The notes under the pieces: model-generated
What the model saw: the letters and a program-made list of their open reading frames with translations, nothing else
Database searches by the model: none
What the model was told of the DNA's origin: nothing
Part shown: positions 1 through 6,120 of the stretch, in pieces
Layout of the letters: each line of letters opens with the position of its first letter
Numbering within the stretch: position 1 is the first letter of the stretch
From: Fidelibacterota bacterium
GTDB taxonomy: Bacteria > Fidelibacterota > Marinisomatia > Marinisomatales > TCS55
Length of the DNA stretch: 64,000 bases
Assembly: GCA_014382015.1 (NCBI GenBank)
Contig: JACNKN010000049.1
Coordinates: 62,001-126,000, forward strand
Reading direction: 5' to 3'
Made by a program: the position numbers and the translations under genes

Positions 1-486
1 ATAGATGCCTGAAAACAATGCCATTATTCCCCCACAGAGGAATGCATCTGCCCCTCCACCATCGGCTAAAAAAACAACAGTTGCAACGCCACCTAACCCC
101 ACAGACACCAAGCCACCAAGCTTTACGCCACCCCAAACATATTCCTTCATACTTTTTGTTTTTCCTGTAAAAATCGAACCAATTTCATCTATAGGGATTT
201 CCCTTTCAAAGGGTTCCCCTTTCTCCTGGATGCGGAGTGCATCAACCGTCATACCCATATATAGACCACCCACTGTATTACTGGGATCGTAGGCACTGGA
301 TACAATCACCCATTCCTCAAGGGGAATCAACACTTGTTCACCATCCTTTTCCAGCGTTAATCCGATCCCATCTTCCTGGGCGATAAGTGGTTGAGATTCC
401 AGTTTGAGAAATCCCGCTTCAATTAAAGTTATGGTTAGCGTAACGGTGGCTAATCCTGATAATAAGATTGTGCGTGCTTTATTCAT
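1..486 (-). CDS. Partial small membrane protein, paralogue of the gene at 2443-2979
   Basis: Open frame of 162 codons from an ATG at 486 to the window edge, so the C-terminus is missing. The N-terminus is a hydrophobic segment (residues 5-24), then a charged beta-rich stretch, then a glycine-rich hydrophobic region from about residue 120 (GGLVSVGLGGVATVVFLADG) resembling glycine-zipper membrane hairpins. The ATG overlaps the end of the radical SAM gene (ATGAATAA), indicating translational coupling. Layout and short motifs (GLTLEKDGE versus SLILEKEND) match the protein at 2443-2979, so the two are paralogues either side of the radical SAM gene. Function unknown; no family recognised. Confidence 0.75.
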   Translation of the reverse strand, partial: MNKARTILLSGLATVTLTITLIEAGFLKLESQPLIAQEDGIGLTLEKDGEQVLIPLEEWVIVSSAYDPSNTVGGLYMGMTVDALRIQEKGEPFEREIPIDEIGSIFTGKTKSMKEYVWGGVKLGGLVSVGLGGVATVVFLADGGGADAFLCGGIMALFSGIY

Positions 487-2059
487 AAGTTGCCTTTTCT
501 TTTGTGGGTGTTTTTTGTCCATTTAATTGTCCATTCGATTTTATAGCGCCATTGCCATTTTGAGATACAAATCCATAAGGCGTGGGCATGGGTACTTTAT
601 TCGGTACATTGCCATTCTGCCAATGCTTCACTTCGTGGGTCTCACGATACAATACATTGTATGCATCAAATGGGATGGTCCGTCCATCAGGCATGGCAAA
701 ACCAATGCAGCATTTTTTCACCACCTTCATATCCCAGTTATACTTATCCTGGAACTGAATCATAATAATGCGAAATGCATTTTCGTCGGCAATTTTCTGG
801 CGCCCTTTTTCTGTAAAGAAATCCTTTTTCACTGGGATGCCACAAACGCAGGAAAAATCGTAGAGTGTCTTCATAGAGTTAAAACTGGATGAAGCAGACC
901 ACAATCCTTCGATGGCCTTTTTATAAATAGGCCGGGGATCCGTATAAATGGTATTAATAAATTGATCCATATAAGGATCCAGATCGATAAAGCGGGGGAT
1001 GGGTTTTACTTTTTTTCCCTTAATGTAGGCATAAGTGAGTGCAATCTCGGAGGGATGGCTGCAGGGCAATGGCATAAAATCTGTTTTGCGGAACATGCCG
1101 TCGGTCTGTTTTTCCAACCGATCCATAATCTCCGTATTGGTGACGCGGTCCATGGGATTCATATCATGATCATAGCGCCCGGCGAAAAATGCAGGCTGAA
1201 AATTCACACCGCGGATACCCTTGGTTTCAATGCCAAATTCTACAATTTTACCCACTTGATCTTCATTCACTCCCCGCTGAATCACCGATGCCAAATTAAT
1301 GGGCAAACCATGTTTCAGCATATTTTCGATCGCTTTCATTTTAATGTCCGCCAACTTCGCCCCGCGAATGGCTTGATGCACCTCATCTGTGAAACCGTCA
1401 AACTGGAGGTAGATTTCTAATTTATTTTCACTCACATCCACCAGTCGTTTAATCAAATCTTCATCTTGGGCGAATTTGATTCCGTTGGTGTTAATCATCA
1501 CCACTTCTGTGGGGCGATCCACCGCTTCTTTCACTGCTTCTACTATTTGGGGATGCATGGTGGGTTCACCGCCGGAGAATTGAATCACAGCGCCCACGCC
1601 CTCCTGCGCGATGAAGCCATCCAAGGATGCTTTAATCTGATCCATAGTAAGATAGGCAGATCCTTTGCTGTCGGCAAAACAGGTGGGACAGGCCAAGTTA
1701 CAATCGTCTGTCAGATCAATGAGGCCGAGACACATGTGCTGTTCGTGGTCCGGACAAACACCACAATCGTAGGGGCAGCCTCGTTCGACCGCTGTGGGGA
1801 ATTTTAGGGGAATGTCGCCGGGACGATTATACTTCTGGGCATGGAGGTACCAATCCGCATCAGAATGAAGGAGACAGGATTCAAAGCCGTGTTCACGGCA
1901 CCATTTACGGAGGACTATTTTATTATCGTCAGTTCGGATGATCTTCGCATCCACCACGCGCAAACATTTAGAACACAAACTTTGGGTGTGTTCCAGATAC
2001 ACATAATTCCGCCGTTTCCGGGGGTTATCTAATATATTGGTCTTTTCTACAGAAAACAT
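479..2059 (-). CDS. Radical SAM enzyme of the class D / tetraether synthase (Tes)-like family
   Basis: 526 aa. The radical SAM cluster motif CxxxCxxC is C120, C124, C127 (DDCNLACPTCFAD), with GGEP at 163-166. Before it are a possible rubredoxin-like metal site (C29, C32, C54, C62) and a second Cys group (C95, C99, C102, C110; CPYDCGVCPDHEQH); more Cys occur near the C-terminus (CVCG, KCC). Length and Cys layout match the class D radical SAM family typified by Methanocaldococcus MJ0619, known as tetraether synthase, which joins lipid tails by C-C bonds; bacterial relatives are implicated in membrane-spanning lipids. Lipid substrate here is inference. ATG at 2059 has an AAGG SD. It overlaps the next gene (ATG at 486). 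Alternative: another class D radical SAM reaction such as methyl transfer. Confidence 0.85.
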   Translation of the reverse strand: MFSVEKTNILDNPRKRRNYVYLEHTQSLCSKCLRVVDAKIIRTDDNKIVLRKWCREHGFESCLLHSDADWYLHAQKYNRPGDIPLKFPTAVERGCPYDCGVCPDHEQHMCLGLIDLTDDCNLACPTCFADSKGSAYLTMDQIKASLDGFIAQEGVGAVIQFSGGEPTMHPQIVEAVKEAVDRPTEVVMINTNGIKFAQDEDLIKRLVDVSENKLEIYLQFDGFTDEVHQAIRGAKLADIKMKAIENMLKHGLPINLASVIQRGVNEDQVGKIVEFGIETKGIRGVNFQPAFFAGRYDHDMNPMDRVTNTEIMDRLEKQTDGMFRKTDFMPLPCSHPSEIALTYAYIKGKKVKPIPRFIDLDPYMDQFINTIYTDPRPIYKKAIEGLWSASSSFNSMKTLYDFSCVCGIPVKKDFFTEKGRQKIADENAFRIIMIQFQDKYNWDMKVVKKCCIGFAMPDGRTIPFDAYNVLYRETHEVKHWQNGNVPNKVPMPTPYGFVSQNGNGAIKSNGQLNGQKTPTKEKATYE

Positions 2060-2066
2060 GGTTGCC
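2028..2066 (-). repeat. Direct repeat copy A: translation start of the radical SAM gene
   Basis: 39 bp covering the SD end, ATG and first 11 codons (MFSVEKTNILD) of the radical SAM gene. It recurs at 2283-2321 with two mismatches. The two copies bracket the 104-bp palindromic element at 2177-2280. Confidence 0.85.
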
Positions 2067-2176
2067 TTTCCATTTTTGTTCTTATTCGTCCCCCAATAGT
2101 TTTATCGCTCAATATTTATGGATTACTAATCTCTATTTTGCATTCGGCCTAGGAAACTTTCTCTTCCATTTTTTAA

Positions 2177-2280
2177 ATCCCCTTTGTGTTCCCCCACAAT
2201 GGGGAAAATTAAAAGGACAAATCCAATCGCCATATTATTTCTTCCCCAATGTGGGGAAGATGCCGAAGGCAGATGGGGAT
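2177..2280. repeat. Palindromic MITE/REP-like element, copy 1
   Basis: 104 bp bounded by ATCCCC and GGGGAT. It contains nested palindromes (TTCCCCCACAATGGGGAA-like on the left, CTTCCCC-AATGT-GGGGAAG on the right) and the tail GATGCCGAAGGC. A second copy at 13609-13710 shares both ends but has a diverged middle. No coding capacity, so a non-autonomous mobile or REP-type element. Confidence 0.8.
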
Positions 2281-2282
2281 TG

Positions 2283-2321
2283 TCTAATATATTCGTCTGT
2301 TCTACAGAAAACATGGTTGCC
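2283..2321 (-). repeat. Direct repeat copy B: orphan radical SAM gene start
   Basis: 37 of 39 bases match 2028-2066. On the minus strand it encodes MFSVEQTNILDN from an ATG at 2314, with a better SD (AAGGGTGG) than copy A. This suggests the gene once started here and the start was duplicated when the palindromic element arrived. Confidence 0.8.
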
Positions 2322-2442
2322 ACCCTTTTGTCTATTTGCAAAATTCTCTCGAAAATCTCTCCACCAAATTTAAATCATTGAATCAAATTGGATTGAATAA
2401 ATGCCTTCTTTTCATTTAAGGACTAAAAATTAACTATACTGA

Positions 2443-2979
2443 TTATTCATTTGTAATTTTCCAACCATTTTCACCCAATGAATAGGTTTGAGTTTTCTTT
2501 TCTTTGTAACCGATCCCTGCCCCTACAATGCCGAAAGCAACCCCATCCACGGCGGCACACATGGGGACTGTTAAAGCCAAATAATGGTAATATCCCTCAT
2601 AAGATCCCAAGACAGCGCCCACTGCGACTCCAACCATCCCGCCAGTCTTTAATCCTTTGAGTCCGCGTTCTTTCATTTTCGTCCCAGTGATATAATTGAT
2701 AGCACTAACGTCACCTAAGGGAAGAGAACTATTTTCCAAAAGAAGTGTTTGGGATGCCATATCCACAGACTTGTAGGTATAAATTTTATCATTGATGATG
2801 ATTTGTTTGCCCGGTTGAATTTCAAACGTGTCATTCTCTTTTTCCAAGATTAAAGAAACACCATTCTCGTTTCCATAAAGAAAAGGGCCAGAAAGGTGCA
2901 CCGTCTCCGACTCAAGAATTCCAATAGTTAAAGCTGTGGCAATCATCCCGGTGATGAGAGATTTATTTTTAATATTCAA
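2443..2979 (-). CDS. Small membrane protein, paralogue of the left-edge gene
   Basis: 178 aa, likely TTG start. N-terminal hydrophobic segment (8-25), a polar beta-rich domain (30-95), then glycine-rich hydrophobic segments (about 112-127 and 140-157) typical of glycine-zipper or two-helix membrane proteins, and a charged tail. Same layout as the protein at 1-486. No family recognised. Its place beside the Tes-like radical SAM enzyme suggests a membrane-related role, but that is inference. Confidence 0.75.
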   Translation of the reverse strand: MNIKNKSLITGMIATALTIGILESETVHLSGPFLYGNENGVSLILEKENDTFEIQPGKQIIINDKIYTYKSVDMASQTLLLENSSLPLGDVSAINYITGTKMKERGLKGLKTGGMVGVAVGAVLGSYEGYYHYLALTVPMCAAVDGVAFGIVGAGIGYKEKKTQTYSLGENGWKITNE

Positions 2980-3042
2980 ACTATGTTTCTCTAATTATAC
3001 CTATCAGCTACTTTGATACTACCCATATTGCTGCTTCCTTAA

Positions 3043-4164
3043 CTAAAATTTGTAGTAGAAAGCGATCCACGGTCGTTGAAAATGAATCCCAATTTGAAGA
3101 CTTTCGCTATAAGCGTATATGAATCCGAAATCGAAATCAACTTCAGTTATTTCTTTATTATCAGCAAATTCTAAAGCGGAAGCCCAGTAGGGATCATAGA
3201 ATGCTTCAAAGATGAGTTTCAGATTTCGCCTCGCGTCCGCATGAATGGCATAATAAGCTCTGGGCATGGGATCATAGCCGGGATAAGTTGTAAGGGTCGC
3301 ACCAATTGTATGATTCACTCTCCCCTGTCCCGACTTTTTTAAATTGGATATGGTGTAGGCTGCAAAATATTCCATCCACATTTTATCACCGCCGCGGTCT
3401 TCATCGAATAAATATCCTTCTTCTCCTACTCGTCGCCATTCATTTCGTGGTTCATACCAGGTTGTATCCGTTTCATTCTCCCAGTTAACGCTATAGTCTT
3501 TCACTGTTTTCAATTCATATTTAGAAGGATATCCCCGCATATGAAAATGACCACCAATAGCAAAAGCATGTTCCGATTTTAACGTCCCTTTTTTAAATAC
3601 CGTATATTTGGGTCTAAAATTTAAATCACCCAAAAAGTAGCCACCCCATTTAGAGGTAATCTGAAATCGGTCTGATAAACCATATCCCCATGATAAAAGG
3701 CTTAAATACAAAACATTATCCCCCACTGTATATCCCGTGGGGTCAAAGTAAACATCAATCAATCTTTCTTTACCATAATACCAGCGGCCATCTTCCGTTT
3801 GACCGGGCCTTTTAAATCCACGCCCCACGGCACCCATACTTTTAAAATCAATCCGTTCAATCTTTTCTTTCGATATGGATACTTCTCCAAATTGCGCTTT
3901 GACTTTGATGCCTTCATCACTTTCAGATAAAATAACACCTTTCAGTTTGTCACCAGATTTCAGATAAACAATGGCTTCTTCCGGTTTAATGTCTTTTTTA
4001 TTAATGGTAACGGAGCCAAAAGTAGTTTCAATGGCATAAGTAGAATCGGTTTCGGCTGTAAGTGTGCCAGAAACTTTATCACCAGATTTGAGAAAAAATG
4101 TTTTTTCCTGGGCATAAATGATCCCGGAATACAAAAGAATGATTATTAATATTGATTTTTTCAT
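3043..4164 (-). CDS. Secreted or outer-membrane protein with two tandem SGDK repeats
   Basis: 373 aa from the ATG at 4164, which has an AAAGGA SD 7 nt upstream; longer frames lack this. Signal peptide at 1-18 (ends YAQ). Residues about 20-110 hold two tandem ~45-aa beta units (FLKSGDKVSGTL... and YLKSGDKLKGVI...), each ending in a KKDI/KEKI turn, similar to small barrel repeats of periplasmic proteins. The C-terminal ~250 aa are rich in alternating hydrophobic/aromatic residues and end in Phe (AFYYKF), typical of an outer-membrane barrel. Divergent from the HTH-PAS regulator, which may control it (inference). Confidence 0.8.
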   Translation of the reverse strand: MKKSILIIILLYSGIIYAQEKTFFLKSGDKVSGTLTAETDSTYAIETTFGSVTINKKDIKPEEAIVYLKSGDKLKGVILSESDEGIKVKAQFGEVSISKEKIERIDFKSMGAVGRGFKRPGQTEDGRWYYGKERLIDVYFDPTGYTVGDNVLYLSLLSWGYGLSDRFQITSKWGGYFLGDLNFRPKYTVFKKGTLKSEHAFAIGGHFHMRGYPSKYELKTVKDYSVNWENETDTTWYEPRNEWRRVGEEGYLFDEDRGGDKMWMEYFAAYTISNLKKSGQGRVNHTIGATLTTYPGYDPMPRAYYAIHADARRNLKLIFEAFYDPYWASALEFADNKEITEVDFDFGFIYAYSESLQIGIHFQRPWIAFYYKF

Positions 4165-4212
4165 GGTTTTTCCTTTACAAATCTCCATCCTAATTATCAA
4201 TTAAGTTGAAGA

Positions 4213-4235
4213 ATTATTCATATTACTTGAATAAT
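4213..4235. promoter_or_regulatory. Inverted repeat in the divergent promoter region
   Basis: ATTATTCA-7 nt-TGAATAAT, a perfect 8-bp dyad between the SGDK-repeat gene and the HTH-PAS regulator. It is a plausible operator for the regulator or an autoregulatory site; no direct proof. Confidence 0.4.
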
Positions 4236-4274
4236 ATTACAGATTATGTTAATTTATTTCAAGTATTATTTAAG

Positions 4275-4307
4275 AATATGACAAAAGATTTAACAATATG
4301 ACAAAAG
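4275..4307 (+). repeat. Direct repeat making a 7-codon upstream ORF before the HTH-PAS gene
   Basis: AATATGACAAAAG occurs at 4275-4287 and 4295-4307. The first ATG (4278) opens MTKDLTI and stops at a TGA (4299-4301) that overlaps the real ATG (4298) as ATGA. This is a small leader peptide potentially coupled to the regulator, or simply a duplicated start. Confidence 0.5.
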
Positions 4308-4990
4308 TTCAAGAAATTATCTCTCAAGTAATGACCCATGAAGGCTATCGCCATAAATATGAAGTGGCAGAATATTTTGGCGTCACACCCCAGGCGCTGA
4401 GCACTTGGCTCACCACAGGCCGAATTCCATCGAAACATTTACTCAAAGTTCGGTCAGAAATTCAAACGCCTGATTTACCCCCTGCTATTGATCCCACAAT
4501 GGAAGATAAACAGACGGTTATTGATTATTTCGTCAATGAAAATGTGCGTCTAAAAAATGAGATCGCTCAACTAAAAAGTAAAGTTCACAATCTCCAATCA
4601 TCAAAAAGCAAAGATGATTTAATTGAGCGAATCAATGCACGCTCTCTATTTATTGCCGGGCGGTTATCCGATGGTATCATTACGAATGTAAGTGGCGATT
4701 GGAAAAAGGCCATGGGTTACAACGAAACAGATTTGGTGGGGCATCGTTACGACGAAGATTTTATTCATCAAGATGAATTTGATCGAACCCAACGCCATCG
4801 TGAGATTCTACAAGATTCTACAGGAATAAAAGAAACAAGATTTAGTACCATCCAGCGATGGAAAAACGGCCAGACCGGTAGTTATATGATGCTAAGCATG
4901 GTCTGGTATGTGGATGTTGAAAACGATATGGTAGAAATTGTCGCCAAACCGATTGATAACGATTTTGGTGAAATGGGAATTATGAATTAA
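4298..4990 (+). CDS. HTH-PAS transcriptional regulator
   Basis: 230 aa, probably cytosolic. Residues about 5-50 form a helix-turn-helix of the phage CI/DNA-binding type (YEVAEYFGVTPQALSTWLTT). A short coiled coil follows (about 72-102), then a PAS domain (about 110-220) with the usual GxIxxVSxxWxxxxGY pattern (GIITNVSGDWKKAMGYNETD). PAS domains sense ligands, redox or oxygen; no cofactor can be named from sequence. Divergently transcribed from the 3043-4164 gene across an inverted repeat, and followed by a terminator. Confidence 0.85.
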   Translation: MTKVQEIISQVMTHEGYRHKYEVAEYFGVTPQALSTWLTTGRIPSKHLLKVRSEIQTPDLPPAIDPTMEDKQTVIDYFVNENVRLKNEIAQLKSKVHNLQSSKSKDDLIERINARSLFIAGRLSDGIITNVSGDWKKAMGYNETDLVGHRYDEDFIHQDEFDRTQRHREILQDSTGIKETRFSTIQRWKNGQTGSYMMLSMVWYVDVENDMVEIVAKPIDNDFGEMGIMN

Positions 4991-4993
4991 AGT

Positions 4994-5026
4994 GGAGGCG
5001 AAATATGCCTCTCCCCTACATTTTTT
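4994..5026 (+). terminator. Rho-independent terminator after the HTH-PAS gene
   Basis: GGAGGC-GAAATAT-GCCTC stem-loop followed by a run of six T (5021-5026), 4 nt after the stop codon. Confidence 0.65.
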
Positions 5027-5097
5027 ACCCGTAACCACCAGCATCCTGGTCCAGCCAGAGATTACATCGATGGGTAATTTCGTTATATTTGATTTAA

Positions 5098-5117
5098 AGA
5101 TGTAATTAATTACATCT
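5098..5117. repeat. Perfect 20-bp palindrome between convergent genes
   Basis: AGATGTAATTAATTACATCT, followed by CTAC. It resembles a degenerate member of the GTAGAGAC...GTCTCTAC-type palindromes (see 38011-38042). It lies 11 nt past the stop of the selenoperoxiredoxin gene and may also act as its terminator. Confidence 0.6.
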
Positions 5118-5128
5118 CTACACAGAAT

Positions 5129-5581
5129 TTACAATTCCGCTAAAATATCTTGGGCGTGTGTTTTGACCTTTACTTTTGGATACACATGTGAAATGTTTCC
5201 AGATTCATCAATCACATAGGTATATCGGAAAATGCCTTCGTATTCCCTGCCGTAGAGTTTCTTCTTTCCCCATGCACCATAGGCCTTAATCACATTCTTT
5301 TCTTCATCACTCAACATGAGATACTGAAAGCCCTGTTTTTCACTAAAGTTTTTTTGACGCTGAACTGAATCTGCACTCATTCCAATAATAACGGTATTTT
5401 TATCTTCAAATTTTTGGCGTTCATCCCGGAACCCCTGACCTTCAACCGTTCAACCAGGTGTACTGGCTTTTGGAAAAAACCATAAAACAACTTTCTTCCC
5501 TGAAAAATCACTTAAGGATACATCATTCCCATCTTGATCCGGGAGTGCAAAACTTGGTGCTTTGTTGCCTACTTCTAACAT
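5129..5581 (-). CDS. bcp: Selenocysteine-containing PrxQ/Bcp peroxiredoxin (TGA at the catalytic position)
   Basis: 150 aa if the in-frame TGA at 5452-5450 is read as Sec44. ATG at 5581 has a strong AGGAGG SD. The frame reads NKAPSFALPDQDG, then WFFPKASTPG-U-TVEGQGFRDE, then the rest of the thioredoxin-fold peroxiredoxin to LAEL. In the PrxQ/Bcp family the TPGC cysteine (Cys45 in E. coli Bcp) is the peroxidatic residue; here exactly that codon is TGA. The flanking residues are intact and there is no other lesion, which argues against a pseudogene. A SECIS-like hairpin follows. No resolving Cys five residues later, so a 1-Cys/1-Sec mechanism is expected. It reduces peroxides in the cytosol. 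SelA/B/C/D are not in this window. Confidence 0.85.
5416..5435 (-). promoter_or_regulatory. Bacterial SECIS-like hairpin for the TGA at 5452-5450
   Basis: In the mRNA, GGGGUUC pairs with GAACGCC (six pairs around one G-G mismatch), closing a 6-nt apical loop CGGGAU. The loop begins 21 nt after the UGA, within the 16-37 nt spacing described for bacterial SECIS elements, and a G lies in its first two bases as SelB recognition requires. It is inside the coding sequence. Confidence 0.7.
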
Positions 5582-5645
5582 TTTTCCTCCTTATGCTTCA
5601 TCGGTTATGGTAAACGGCAAAGAGGCCCGTCGAGCATCGTTTCCC

Positions 5646-6113
5646 TTAAACGTCTAACGATATTTCAGACCATCTCATTCGCTCATCATTATTCATCACC
5701 ATATCATAAACTATTTGAATACCTTCTTTTTGTCCATTCCATACCAAGGTATTCAAGGCTTCTTCAATGTCAACCCATTTGAAATCAACATGCTCATGGG
5801 AAAGAATAACCTTATCTGAATTTACCTCTATCCCAAAAACGGGCACAAGGTTAACGCGATCCCCATGGACTTCATAAAAACGACTCACATGATCCGCCAC
5901 AAACATATTCACAGGCTTCAGGCCTGTTTCTTCTTTCAATTCACGGATGGCCGTTTCCGATGCCGTTTCACCCGCTTCAATTTTCCCCGCCACGCCTTGC
6001 CAGAGGTGTTCATAAATTTTATTTTTGTTCCGTTTCAATAATAGAAATATTAAACCATGATCCGTTTTCAGGTAAATATAACAATCCACGACTCTGACTT
6101 TAATATCTGTCAT
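5646..6113 (-). CDS. Nudix hydrolase (NudB-like)
   Basis: 155 aa. A full Nudix box lies around residues 42-64 (GKIEAGETASETAIRELKEE), giving the Mg-binding REx2EE catalytic helix. The C-terminal part (HEHVDFKWVDIEEAL...W) resembles dihydroneopterin-triphosphate/dATP pyrophosphatases such as E. coli NudB. It hydrolyses a nucleoside diphosphate-X substrate; folate synthesis is possible but unproven. Last gene of the long minus-strand run, 7 nt after the multiheme gene. Confidence 0.85.
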   Translation of the reverse strand: MTDIKVRVVDCYIYLKTDHGLIFLLLKRNKNKIYEHLWQGVAGKIEAGETASETAIRELKEETGLKPVNMFVADHVSRFYEVHGDRVNLVPVFGIEVNSDKVILSHEHVDFKWVDIEEALNTLVWNGQKEGIQIVYDMVMNNDERMRWSEISLDV

Positions 6114-6120
6114 GAGATTA

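Larger units (their letters stand above)
2067..2442. other. Intergenic region upstream of the radical SAM gene
   Basis: Apart from the palindromic element and repeat copy B, I see no gene here. The short minus-strand frame starting at the copy B ATG (2314) runs through the palindrome and stops near 2126; it is best read as a relic of the duplicated gene start. Confidence 0.5.

Noticed and set aside
962-1420. 152-codon plus-strand frame within the radical SAM gene
   Set aside because: It lies wholly inside the strongly supported minus-strand gene and is an antisense shadow.
2126-2341. 71-codon frame containing MFSVEQTNILDN
   Set aside because: It runs through the palindromic element and is a relic of the duplicated start, not a gene.
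5129-5380. Independent 83-aa protein starting at MSADSVQRQ
   Set aside because: It is the C-terminal half of the peroxiredoxin; the in-frame TGA and SECIS-like hairpin explain the split better.
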